From: Cryobacterium psychrotolerans
GTDB lineage: Bacteria > Actinomycetota > Actinomycetes > Actinomycetales > Microbacteriaceae
Assembly (NCBI RefSeq): GCF_900101115.1
Contig: NZ_FNFU01000007.1
Span: 103,875 to 167,874, forward strand
Length of the DNA stretch: 64,000 bases
Reading direction: 5' to 3'
Shown here: positions 55,667 to 64,000 of the stretch, piece after piece
Numbering within the stretch: the stretch's first letter is position 1
How the letters are laid out: each line of letters starts with the position of its first letter
The notes under the pieces: generated by a model
Database searches by the model: none
The model's input: the letters and a program-made list of their open reading frames with translations, nothing else
Told to the model about the DNA's origin: nothing
Program-made: the position numbers and the translations under genes

Positions 55667-57484
55667 ATGACAACGCCTGCCTCTTCCACAGCGCCCACGG
55701 AGTCCACCGTCGTTGACGGCGTGCACTACCACCAGTTCGACATCGTGATCGTGGGAGCGGGTGGAGCCGGCATGCGTGCCGCCATCGAAGCCGGCCCCGG
55801 CGCCAGCACGGCGGTCATCTCCAAGCTCTACCCGACCCGGTCCCACACCGGCGCGGCCCAGGGTGGCATGGCCGCGGCCCTCGCAAACGTCGAGGAAGAC
55901 AACTGGGAGTGGCACACCTTCGACACGGTCAAGGGCGGCGACTACCTCGTCGACCAGGATGCGGCGGAGATCCTCGCCAAGGAAGCCATCGACGCGGTCA
56001 TCGACCTCGAGAACATGGGCCTCCCGTTCAACCGCACCCCCGAGGGCAAGATCGACCAGCGCCGCTTCGGCGGCCACACCAGCGACCACGGCAAGGCCCC
56101 GGTGCGCCGCGCCTGCTACGCCGCCGACCGCACCGGCCACATGATCCTGCAGACGCTGTACCAGAACTGTGTCAAGCGCGGCATCAACTTCTTCAACGAG
56201 TACTACGTGCTCGACCTGATCATGACCGAGGTCGACGGGGTCGAGCAGCCTTCGGGCGTCGTCGCCTACGACCTGTCCAGCGGCGAGCTGCACGTCTTCC
56301 AGGCCAAGGCCTTCATCTTCGCCACCGGCGGCTTCGGCAAGATCTACAAGACCACCTCGAACGCGCACACCCTCACCGGCGACGGCGTCGGCATCATCTG
56401 GCGCAAGGGCCTCCCGCTCGAGGACATGGAGTTCTTCCAGTTCCACCCGACCGGCCTCGCCGGGCTCGGCATCCTCCTCACCGAGGGCGCCCGAGGCGAG
56501 GGCGCGATCCTGCGCAACGCCAGCGGCGAGCGGTTCATGGAGAAGTACGCGCCGACCATCAAGGACCTCGCGCCGCGCGACATCATCGCCCGCTGCATGG
56601 TCAAGGAGGTCGCGGAGGGTCGCGGCGCCGGACCGAACAAGGACTACCTCTACCTCGACTGCACCCACCTGGGCGCCGAGGTGCTCGAGACCAAGCTCCC
56701 TGACATCACCGAGTTCGCCCGCACCTACCTCGGCGTCGATCCGGTCACCGAGCCGGTGCCGGTCATGCCGACCGCGCACTACGCGATGGGCGGCATCCCC
56801 ACCAACGTGAACGCCGAGGTGCTGCGCAACAACACCACCGTCGTGCCCGGCCTCTACGCCGCCGGCGAATGCGCCTGCGTGTCGGTGCACGGCTCCAACC
56901 GCCTCGGCACCAACTCCCTGCTCGACATCAACGTGTTCGGCAAGCGCGCCGGCAACAACGCCGTCGCGTACGTCAAGACCGCCGAGTTCGTGCCGCTGCC
57001 CGCCGACCCGGCGAAGTTCGTCCGCGGACTGATCGAGGGCATCCGCAGCTCCACCGGCACCGAACGCATCGCCGTGCTCCGCAAGGAACTGCAGGAGACG
57101 ATGGACGCCAAGGCCCAGGTGTTCCGCACCGACGAGTCGCTCAAGGACGTGACCGACACCATCCACTCGCTGCGCGAGCGCTACAAGAACATCGGCGTGC
57201 AGGACAAGGGACGCCGCTTCAACACCGACCTGCTCGAGGCCGTCGAACTCGGCTTCCTGCTCGACCTCGCCGAGGTCGTCGTCTTCTCCGCCCGCAACCG
57301 CAAGGAAAGCCGCGGCGGGCACATGCGCGACGACTTCCCCCTGCGCGACGACGAGAACTACCTGGTGCACACCATGGCCTACCTGACCGGGGACCCGCAC
57401 TCCGCCGACGCGGCCGACCACATCGCGCTCGACTGGAAGCCGGTCACGATCACGCGCTACCAGCCGATGGAAAGGAAGTACTGA
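55667..57484 (+). CDS. sdhA: Succinate dehydrogenase flavoprotein subunit
   Basis: The 605-residue catalytic subunit oxidises succinate to fumarate. It has the FAD-binding [17 protein letters not shown], the flavinylation site [10 protein letters not shown] where His carries covalent FAD, the HPTGLAGLG substrate loop and [17 protein letters not shown]. The C-terminal [16 protein letters not shown] is typical. It lies 18 bases after sdhD and runs nearly into sdhB. Confidence 0.96.
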   Translation: MTTPASSTAPTESTVVDGVHYHQFDIVIVGAGGAGMRAAIEAGPGASTAVISKLYPTRSHTGAAQGGMAAALANVEEDNWEWHTFDTVKGGDYLVDQDAAEILAKEAIDAVIDLENMGLPFNRTPEGKIDQRRFGGHTSDHGKAPVRRACYAADRTGHMILQTLYQNCVKRGINFFNEYYVLDLIMTEVDGVEQPSGVVAYDLSSGELHVFQAKAFIFATGGFGKIYKTTSNAHTLTGDGVGIIWRKGLPLEDMEFFQFHPTGLAGLGILLTEGARGEGAILRNASGERFMEKYAPTIKDLAPRDIIARCMVKEVAEGRGAGPNKDYLYLDCTHLGAEVLETKLPDITEFARTYLGVDPVTEPVPVMPTAHYAMGGIPTNVNAEVLRNNTTVVPGLYAAGECACVSVHGSNRLGTNSLLDINVFGKRAGNNAVAYVKTAEFVPLPADPAKFVRGLIEGIRSSTGTERIAVLRKELQETMDAKAQVFRTDESLKDVTDTIHSLRERYKNIGVQDKGRRFNTDLLEAVELGFLLDLAEVVVFSARNRKESRGGHMRDDFPLRDDENYLVHTMAYLTGDPHSADAADHIALDWKPVTITRYQPMERKY

Positions 57485-57486
57485 CG

Positions 57487-58245
57487 GTGACCACCGCAAC
57501 CATTACGCCGCCCGCCGTTCCCGAGGCGATCGAGTCGTACACCGTCACGCTGATGATCCGCCGGTTCAACCCGGAGGTCGACGCCGAGCCGCACTGGCAG
57601 GACTTCGACGTCGAGCTGTACGCGACCGACCGCGTGCTCGACGCCCTGCACAAGATCAAGTGGGAGCAGGACGGGACCCTGAGCTTCCGCCGCTCCTGCG
57701 CCCACGGCATCTGCGGTTCGGATGCGATGCGCATCAACGGCCGCAACCGCCTGGCCTGCAAGACCCTGATCAAGGACCTCGACATCACGAAGCCCGTCTA
57801 CGTGGAGGCCATCAAGGGCCTGCCGCTGGAGAAGGACCTCATCGTCGACATGGAGCCCTTCTTCGAGTCGTTCAAGGCGGTGCAGCCGTTCCTCGTGTCG
57901 CAGCAGGCGCCCAAGGACGGCAAGGAGCGCATCCAGACGGTGGCCCAGCGTGAGCGTTTCGACGACACCACCAAGTGCATCCTCTGCGCCGCGTGCACGT
58001 CGAGCTGCCCGGTGTTCTGGACCGACGGGCAGTACTTCGGCCCGGCCGCGATCGTCAACGCGCACCGCTTCATCTTCGACTCACGCGACGACAACGCCGC
58101 CGTGCGCCTCGACATCCTCAACGACGAAGAGGGCGTGTGGCGCTGCCGCACGACCTTCAACTGCACCGAGGCGTGCCCCCGAGGCATTCAGGTCACCCAG
58201 GCCATCGCCGAGGTCAAGCAGGCCATGATGCGAGGCAAGCCGTAG
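57487..58245 (+). CDS. sdhB: Succinate dehydrogenase iron-sulfur subunit
   Basis: The 252-residue protein carries electrons from SdhA to the quinone. An N-terminal [2Fe-2S] site reads RRSCAHGICGSDAM followed by NRLAC. The C-terminal CILCAACTSSCP and FNCTEACPRG supply the [4Fe-4S] and [3Fe-4S] clusters. The frame is open upstream inside sdhA, but the GTG at 57487, two bases after the sdhA stop, begins the protein. It ends the sdhCDAB operon. Confidence 0.95.
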   Translation: MTTATITPPAVPEAIESYTVTLMIRRFNPEVDAEPHWQDFDVELYATDRVLDALHKIKWEQDGTLSFRRSCAHGICGSDAMRINGRNRLACKTLIKDLDITKPVYVEAIKGLPLEKDLIVDMEPFFESFKAVQPFLVSQQAPKDGKERIQTVAQRERFDDTTKCILCAACTSSCPVFWTDGQYFGPAAIVNAHRFIFDSRDDNAAVRLDILNDEEGVWRCRTTFNCTEACPRGIQVTQAIAEVKQAMMRGKP

Positions 58246-58256
58246 CTTCCGCCTGA

Positions 58257-58293
58257 TCGGTCTCGGCCGGGCGGTCTCGGCCGGGCGGTCTCG
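58257..58293. repeat. Short direct repeat after sdhB
   Basis: A 15-bp unit containing GGTCTCGGCCGGGC occurs twice in a row with a third partial copy, between the sdhB stop and the end of the convergent small gene. It has no clear hairpin of terminator type. I see no function. Confidence 0.5.
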
Positions 58294-58294
58294 C

Positions 58295-58693
58295 CTAGTC
58301 GGAATCGTCGTTGCGGTTGCGTCGGCTGAGCACCCAGCCGGTACCGAGCACGGCCAGGCCGCTGCCCAGCGGGAGAAGCCAGACGAAGTCGAGCGCTCCG
58401 GGTCGAGCGGTCCTGTCCTGGGCGACTGGGGCCTCGGCTGCTGCGGCCTCGGCGACTCGGGCCGGAGCCGGTGGGGCCGCTTCGGGTCGCGGCGCCACCG
58501 GCCGGCCGACGCGATTCGCGTCTGCCTCGACCACAACCGCACCGTGCCCGGCCGGTCCGTCGGCGGCATACGCCGCCGGCGGGCCGGCACACGATAGGAG
58601 CGCGAAAGCCACCGCGGCGACCTGGGCAGCGCGCATCCGTCGACTCGGATGCCCGGAATCGGGTAGCCGAGGTTGCGGGTACGTCGGAGACAT
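58295..58693 (-). CDS. Small exported protein with C-terminal membrane helix
   Basis: The 132-residue product has a signal peptide (helix near residues 22-38, Ala-rich cleavage region PAAYAADG), a Pro/Ala/Arg-rich middle, and a C-terminal helix (FVWLLPLGSGLAVLGTGWVL) followed by a basic-acidic tail SRRNRNDDSD. The shape is that of a surface protein held by its C terminus, but no LPxTG sortase motif is present. ATG 58693 is preferred over GTG 58699, because GGAGGG lies just upstream. I do not recognise the family. Confidence 0.65.
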   Translation of the reverse strand: MSPTYPQPRLPDSGHPSRRMRAAQVAAVAFALLSCAGPPAAYAADGPAGHGAVVVEADANRVGRPVAPRPEAAPPAPARVAEAAAAEAPVAQDRTARPGALDFVWLLPLGSGLAVLGTGWVLSRRNRNDDSD

Positions 58694-58863
58694 GGTCACC
58701 CTCCACGTTCGGGGGTATGGAGTGGCGGCTCGAGTGGTTCAGCAGTGGAATAGTCGCAGGACGAGGCAGCCTCCGCAAGAGGTGAGACTCGCTCACTTAT
58801 GATTTGCGCCCCGAACTGGGGGTGCACCGCACCGCCGGGTACGCGCCTCGCTAGGCTGGTCAA

Positions 58864-59955
58864 GTGAAGATCACCGCGACTGTCAATCGGGTCCTGGCCT
58901 GGCGACCCGTGCGCGTGTTCACGCACTTCACGAACAGCGGTGGCGGCATCCTCGCCGGCGGCATGTCGTACCAGTCGATCTTCGCCATGTTCGCCGCGAT
59001 CTGGGTCGGGTTCTCCATCGCCGGGCTGTGGCTCTACTCCAACCCCGCGCTGACCGAAGAACTCTTCGCCCTGATCAACCAGTCGATCCCCGGCCTGATC
59101 GGCACCGAGGGCATCATCGACCCCGCCGAACTCGCCAGCGCCGGCGTGCTCAGCTGGACCGGCGCCATCGCCCTCGTCGGCCTGCTCGTCACCGCACTCG
59201 GCTGGCTGTCGACGACAGCGACGGCCGTGCGAACCATCTTCGGCCTGCCTCACGACACGACATTCTTCGCCCTGGTCAAGCTCCGGGAGCTGGGCCTCGG
59301 CCTCCTCTTCGGGCTCGCCCTCGTCGTGTCGGCGCTCGTGTCCCTGGCCAGCACCTGGGCGCTCGGCGCAATCTTCGCGCTGGCCGGGATCCCGGAGGAG
59401 TCCTTCTGGTTCAGCGCGTCAGCGCGCACGGTCGGCCTGCTCCTCGTGCTGGTCATCGACACGGCCACGCTCGCCGTGCTCTTCCGGGTGCTCTCGCGGG
59501 TGCGCATCCCCCTCCGCCGCCTCCTCGTTGGCTCCCTGCTGGGCGGAGTGGCGCTCGGCGGGCTCAAGGTGCTCGGCGGGGCGCTCCTCGGCGGCGCCGG
59601 GCGAAACCCGTTGCTGGATACCTTCGCCGTCATCATCGGGCTGCTGATCTGGTTCAACCTGACGAACTCGGTCACCCTGCTGGCCGCCTCGTGGATCTCC
59701 GTCGGCATGCAGGACTCGGGGATCGACCCGCGGCGGCCGGGCGCCGCGGTCTCCGCGGCGGCCGCGGCGGAGCGTCTGCGCCAGGAGGCAGAGGCCGCAC
59801 GCGCGGCAGTGCTCACCGAACTGCGCGAGGCCAGCCGCGCCCACAGGGAAGCCGCCTGGTACCGCAAATGGGGCACCTCCCGCCGCCTCCGCGCCGCTGT
59901 CGACCGCGCAGCGCGGGAAGGCGCAGCCGGTGCGGACCCGATCGCCAAACGGTAA
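58864..59955 (+). CDS. YihY/virulence factor BrkB family membrane protein
   Basis: The 363-residue protein has six membrane helices and the YihY/BrkB pattern: GGGILAGGMSYQSIFAMFAA in helix 1, then LGWLSTTATAVRTIFG, PLRRLLVGSLLGGVALGGLK and LLIWFNLTNSVTLLAASW. The C-terminal 90 residues are a charged, Ala/Arg-rich helical tail that may form a coiled coil (AAAERLRQEAEAARAAVL). The start is GTG at 58864. Function is unknown; despite early naming as RNase BN it is not a nuclease family. Confidence 0.88.
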   Translation: MKITATVNRVLAWRPVRVFTHFTNSGGGILAGGMSYQSIFAMFAAIWVGFSIAGLWLYSNPALTEELFALINQSIPGLIGTEGIIDPAELASAGVLSWTGAIALVGLLVTALGWLSTTATAVRTIFGLPHDTTFFALVKLRELGLGLLFGLALVVSALVSLASTWALGAIFALAGIPEESFWFSASARTVGLLLVLVIDTATLAVLFRVLSRVRIPLRRLLVGSLLGGVALGGLKVLGGALLGGAGRNPLLDTFAVIIGLLIWFNLTNSVTLLAASWISVGMQDSGIDPRRPGAAVSAAAAAERLRQEAEAARAAVLTELREASRAHREAAWYRKWGTSRRLRAAVDRAAREGAAGADPIAKR

Positions 59956-59983
59956 GCGGCTGCGCCCAAACTAGACTTGATCC

Positions 59984-60838
59984 ATGCCGTCTTCCCCCGC
60001 CACACCCGCCAAACCGCTCCGGATCGCCAGCATCAACGTGAACGGCGTGCGTGCCGCCTTCCGCAAGGGCATGGGCGACTGGCTCGCCGGCCGGGACGTC
60101 GACATCCTCGCCATCCAGGAGGTGCGGGCATCCACGGATGACCTCGAAGGCCTGCTCGGCCCGGAGTGGAGCGTAGTGCACGACGCGGCGACGGCCAAGG
60201 GCCGGGCCGGTGTCGCGATCGCGAGCCGATCGACGGCCACGATCCACCGGGTGCAGCTCGGCGCCGACGAATTCGACAGCGCCGGACGCTGGCTCGAGGC
60301 CGACTACGAGGTCAACGGCACCATCGTCACCGTCGTGAGCACCTATGTCCACTCCGGCGAGGCCGACACCCCGAAGCAGGTCGAGAAGTACACCTTCCTC
60401 GACGCCATGCTGGCGCGCCTGCCCGAGCTGGCCGCGCACAGCGACCGCGTCGTGGTGCTCGGCGACCTCAACGTCGGCCACCGCAGGTTCGACATCAAGA
60501 ACTGGAAGGGAAACGTCAAGCGGGCCGGTTTCCTGCCCGAAGAGCGCGCCTACTTCGACCGGATCCTCGGCGCGGAAGACGACCCGGCGTACAACGCCGG
60601 GGCGGGCCTCGGCTGGGTGGATGTCGGCCGCAAGTGGGCGGGCGAGGTCGACGGGCCGTTCACCTGGTGGTCCTGGCGCGGGCAGGCCTTCGACAATGAC
60701 ACCGGCTGGCGGATCGACTACCAGCTCGCTACCCCGGCGCTGGCGGCATCCGTCACCAACTACGCCGTCGACCGCGCCGCCGCCTACGACCAGCGCTGGT
60801 CGGACCACACGCCCGTCGTCGTCGACTACGCCATCTGA
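59984..60838 (+). CDS. xth: Exodeoxyribonuclease III
   Basis: The 284-residue enzyme is an AP endonuclease and 3' exonuclease for base excision repair. It shows RIASINVNGVRAAF, the metal Glu in ILAIQEVRA, the catalytic VLGDLNVGH, WWSWRGQAFDNDTGWRIDY and the C-terminal SDHTPVVVDY. It lies 28 bases after the BrkB gene and 42 before trpS, reading the same way. Confidence 0.95.
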   Translation: MPSSPATPAKPLRIASINVNGVRAAFRKGMGDWLAGRDVDILAIQEVRASTDDLEGLLGPEWSVVHDAATAKGRAGVAIASRSTATIHRVQLGADEFDSAGRWLEADYEVNGTIVTVVSTYVHSGEADTPKQVEKYTFLDAMLARLPELAAHSDRVVVLGDLNVGHRRFDIKNWKGNVKRAGFLPEERAYFDRILGAEDDPAYNAGAGLGWVDVGRKWAGEVDGPFTWWSWRGQAFDNDTGWRIDYQLATPALAASVTNYAVDRAAAYDQRWSDHTPVVVDYAI

Positions 60839-61884
<1,046 letters not shown>

Positions 61885-61885
<1 letters not shown>

Positions 61886-62496
61886 TGGTGCGGCCCGTCA
61901 CCCTGTCCTCGCCGCTCCTGCGGCTGGACCAGCTGCTCCCGGCCGATGCCGAGCGCGTCTACGAGTACTGCCAGGACCCGATTTTCGAGCGCTACCTGCA
62001 CATCCCGTGGCCGTACCAGCGCTCCGACGCCGACTCATTCGTCTCCGGGTATATACCGGCGGCGTGGGCGGCGGACTCGGAGTACACCTGGGCGGTTCGC
62101 GACCCGGAGACCGCGCAATTGCTGGGGGTCATCGGCCTGCGGCTGCCGAGCGCCTCGATCGGCTACTGGCTCGGCGCCCCCCACCGCGGCCACGGCCACA
62201 TCCCCGAGGCGCAGCGGCTGGTGATCGAGTGGGCGTTCGCGAACGGCGTGGTCGACACCATCAGCTGGCAATGCCTCGAGGGGAATATGGCGTCCGCGCG
62301 CAGCGCGCGAAATGCCGGGTTCACGTTCACCGGGGTCGGGCCGGCGATCCAGGCGCACCGCGACGGCACCTATCCCCCGTCCTGGCACGCCGTGCTCCGC
62401 TCCTCCGACACCCGGGAGCCGAAGGACGGCTGGCCCCTCGAGCAACCGCTTGGCGATCCCCCGCCCGGCGCCGACTCACCCGCCGGGTGTGGCTAA
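61885..62496 (+). CDS. GNAT family N-acetyltransferase
   Basis: The 203-residue protein has the RimJ/RimL-like GNAT pattern: LRLDQLLPADAERVYEYCQ at the start, LLGVIGLRLPSASIGYWLG, the acetyl-CoA loop PHRGHGHIPEA and NMASARSARNAGFTFTG. Start and trpS stop overlap, so it is co-translated with trpS. Its TAA (62494-62496) lies inside the first arm of a family A palindrome. The native C terminus may therefore have been cut or replaced when that element arrived; the last 25 residues are Pro/Gly-rich. Confidence 0.85.
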
Positions 62497-62583
62497 CTCA
62501 GGAGAATTCGTATCCGGCGTTCTCCGGCCCCCGAAATGGCGGTTCAGGGCACCCGACGCATCCGGAATCTCCTGAGTTAGCCA
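62490..62583. repeat. Family A palindromic element, copy 2 (94 bp)
   Basis: The terminal arms TGGCTAACTCAGGAGA (62490-62505) and TCTCCTGAGTTAGCCA (62568-62583) are perfect 16-bp inverted repeats. The element has the same 94-bp length and the same arms as that at 63801-63894 but lies in opposite orientation: its left inner sequence ATTCG matches the inverted right side of the other copy. It supplies the stop codon of the GNAT gene. Confidence 0.8.
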
Positions 62584-62640
62584 CCGCGAGGGACGCGCAG
62601 TCGCTCTGATGGAGGCCATCGGCACCGTCCGGGAGAGAGC

Positions 62641-62743
62641 CGCTCACACCTTCGGAAGAGGGCTGGCCACATTTCCGGGACCGGGCCGGTCACACATTTC
62701 CGGGGCCGGGCGGGTCACCTCCGGGAGCGGGCCGGCCAGGCGG
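62641..62743. repeat. Degenerate tandem repeat of about 21-25 bp
   Basis: Units at 62661-62683, 62684-62708 and 62709-62729 share GGCxGGxCACATTTCCGGG-like sequence. A weaker unit precedes them at 62641-62660 and a partial one follows. The array lies between the GNAT gene and the convergent nuclease-like gene. I know no function for it; it may be a relic of amplification. Confidence 0.5.
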
Positions 62744-62755
62744 CGGACGGCCCAG

Positions 62756-63646
62756 CTAGGCGAACGTGCGGCGGTAGTGGCGGCTTGCGTCGAGCAGGCC
62801 TGCGATTGCGGCGAGCACGCGCTCGGGGTGGAACATGATGTCGCGGTAGAGCACCCGAAGGGGCAGGTATCCGAGCATCGCCAGTTCGCAATCACGAGTC
62901 CGGTCGCGCGCGTGGGCGTCCCAGCCATCGTGAAACTGCCGGCTGTCCGCCTCGACGGCGATGCACCCTTCCACAATCATGTCGATTCGACCGACCCCGT
63001 CAATGCGCACCTGGATCTCGAATTCGTATCCGGCCTGCCCGACGATGAAGCGAAGCACGGTTTCCTGACCCGCTTCGCTGCGCGCATCGACGAGGCGCCT
63101 GAGATACAGGATTTCCCGCGGCACCGCGGCGAAGATCACAGAAAGCGCGGTCGGAGGCATCAGGCGCTGGTGCAGGGCACTGTCCAGGGAGGCCAGCGCG
63201 AACCTGGGCTCCTGGCAGCGAAGAATCTGCACCAACGCGTCGATGAGCCCGACTCGGTACTCGGAGCCGTCGTCAGGTTGGAGCAGTACGTTCCAGTGGA
63301 GCTCGACGCCGTGTCGGTTCTGGTCCGTGAGGAGCTGGAATCGGTCGTGAGGTGTGCGCAAACGGGAACCCGTGGGATCAATCTGGACATGCGCGAGCCT
63401 GCTGTCAAAGGCGAACACGCCCACGTCCGCCGCGGCGGAAACACATGTCAGCCGTCCGCCGACGCGCACGGCCTCCAGGATGTGGACGTCCGTATCCGGC
63501 AGTGCGTAGTGACCCCGCCGCACGCGGATCAGGTGTCCAGCGTCTACGGCGCCTCGAAGCGCTCGCCAGGTGGCACCGGCAGAGTTCAGGGCCGCGGTCT
63601 CGGCAATCTGCACTCGGTTGTCGCGGAAGTATTCGGCCCAGCTCAT
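62756..63646 (-). CDS. AbiEi-like winged helix / DUF559 (Vsr-like) nuclease-fold protein
   Basis: The 296-residue protein begins MSWAEYFRDNRVQIAET, and its first 70 residues resemble the helix-turn-helix of AbiEi-type antitoxins (LIRVRRGHYALPD). The C-terminal third looks like DUF559/Vsr-like endonuclease folds: VRIDGVGRIDMIVEG followed by VEADSRQFH give the PD-(D/E)xK acidic residues, then a helix with Arg/Asp and the closing LPLRVLYRDIMFHPERVL. I chose ATG 63646; the frame is open to 63775 but the extra 43 residues are Gly-rich and unlike the family. No toxin gene is adjacent. The gene is bracketed by two inverted family A elements. Confidence 0.75.
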   Translation of the reverse strand: MSWAEYFRDNRVQIAETAALNSAGATWRALRGAVDAGHLIRVRRGHYALPDTDVHILEAVRVGGRLTCVSAAADVGVFAFDSRLAHVQIDPTGSRLRTPHDRFQLLTDQNRHGVELHWNVLLQPDDGSEYRVGLIDALVQILRCQEPRFALASLDSALHQRLMPPTALSVIFAAVPREILYLRRLVDARSEAGQETVLRFIVGQAGYEFEIQVRIDGVGRIDMIVEGCIAVEADSRQFHDGWDAHARDRTRDCELAMLGYLPLRVLYRDIMFHPERVLAAIAGLLDASRHYRRTFA

Positions 63647-63765
63647 GGCCAGCAGCCTGACGACCCGCGGCCCGCGAATTCCGGCCTCCGATGGTTCTGG
63701 GGACAACGCCGGCCCACCCGCCCCTGTGGCGAACTCGTCCCTCCCGCCCGCGTCTCCACCGCCCC

Positions 63766-63801
63766 TCGTGTCCACCGCCGCTCGTGTCCACCGCCGCTCG
63801 T
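63766..63801. repeat. 16-bp tandem repeat
   Basis: The unit TGTCCACCGCCGCTCG occurs twice in a row, with a variant copy (TCCACCGCCCCTCG) just before, and ends where the family A element at 63801 begins. It lies upstream of the nuclease-like gene and may overlap its promoter region. Confidence 0.55.
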
Positions 63802-63894
63802 GGCTAACTCAGGAGATCCAGTGCGGCGAAGGGAAACGGCCGCACTGGTCCGCGGGCCCACCGGACGCAGATGCGAATTCTCCTGAGTTAGCCA
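63801..63894. repeat. Family A palindromic element, copy 3 (94 bp)
   Basis: The same perfect 16-bp arms as copy 2 lie at 63801-63816 and 63879-63894. Inside, CCAGTGCGGC (63818-63827) and GCCGCACTGG (63839-63848) form a perfect 10-bp inner stem with an 11-base loop. The element can fold as a stem carrying a side hairpin. With copy 2 it brackets the nuclease-like gene in inverted orientation. Confidence 0.8.
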
Positions 63895-63920
63895 AACCCG
63901 TCCCCGGGCAGAGCAGGCGT

Positions 63921-64000
63921 CGGATGCGGATGCCCCCAGGGCGGATGCGGCAGGGGGCGGATGCGGGCGGATGCGGGCGGATGCGGGCGGATGCGGGCGG
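63921..64000. repeat. GGATGC-containing tandem array at the window edge
   Basis: Exactly four copies of ATGCGGGCGG fill 63961-64000, preceded by degenerate copies from about 63921. The array runs off the right edge, so its full size is unknown. The core GGATGC is the hexamer that recurs throughout this genome segment. No gene is visible between 63895 and 64000. Confidence 0.7.

Noticed and set aside
62756..63646. Complete type IV toxin-antitoxin (AbiE) system
   Set aside because: Only an AbiEi-like head is seen, fused to a nuclease-like tail; no AbiEii nucleotidyltransferase gene is next to it.
63921..64000. CRISPR-like array
   Set aside because: The unit is 10 bp with no spacers; it is a simple tandem repeat.

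Overview
The window is very GC-rich, densely coded DNA from an actinobacterium, most likely of the Microbacteriaceae type. The taxonomic call is an inference. It rests on G/C-ending codons, GTG/TTG starts, an AccD5/AccE/AccA3-type acyl-CoA carboxylase, an actinobacterial NAD(P)H-quinone reductase of the LpdA type, cell-wall-binding repeat proteins, and constant use of the GGATGC/GCATCC hexamer. I see no rRNA, tRNA, CRISPR array, prophage or classical insertion sequence.

Layout. (1) 1-22 kb is a surface-glycopolymer locus. It holds a GT2-TagF fusion (cut by the left edge), a second large GT2, a membrane-anchored TagF-like transferase, three acyltransferase-3 membrane proteins, a secreted FN3-nuclease-like protein, a TagGH/Wzm-Wzt type ABC exporter with two SDR nucleotide-sugar enzymes, a metzincin-like protein with three cell-wall-binding repeats, a GT4 glycosyltransferase and an LCP ligase. 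Together these would make, decorate, export and attach a wall polymer. (2) 22-40 kb is a conserved housekeeping block: purE-purK, a GtrA protein, a PH-domain protein, birA, accD/accE, a LuxR-type two-component operon with an extra kinase-like membrane protein, an RNA uracil methyltransferase, maf, accA3, an LpdA-type quinone reductase, purine nucleoside phosphorylase and a phosphohexomutase. (3) 40-52 kb is a nucleoside scavenging block: orphan PTS EIIA/EIIB with adenosine deaminase, a nucleoside hydrolase, thymidine phosphorylase, cytidine deaminase, and a complete BMP-type nucleoside ABC importer with two receptor lipoproteins. (4) 52-62 kb holds mannose-1-phosphate guanylyltransferase, a GT4 mannosyltransferase-like enzyme, sdhCDAB, a YihY/BrkB membrane protein, exonuclease III, trpS and a GNAT enzyme. 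(5) 62-64 kb is accessory: an AbiEi-like/DUF559 nuclease-like gene bracketed by two 94-bp palindromic elements in inverted orientation, then a 10-bp tandem array that runs off the right edge.

From memory, gene order and strand in 22-58 kb match the Mycobacterium tuberculosis Rv3275c-Rv3319 region closely (purE, purK, GtrA, PH, birA, accD5, accE5, maf, accA3, lpdA, PNP, pmmB, add, deoA, cdd, sdhCDAB). This makes the inserted pieces easy to spot: the two-component operon, the PTS EIIA/EIIB pair, the ABC importer and the palindromes.

The most unusual non-coding content is at least three families of long intergenic palindromes: A with three copies, B with two, D with two. There are also two single long inverted repeats at 28.1-28.3 kb. 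Family B sits directly after stop codons between convergent genes and looks like a bidirectional terminator. Family D sits upstream of nucleoside-salvage operons. Two family A copies bracket the nuclease-like gene.
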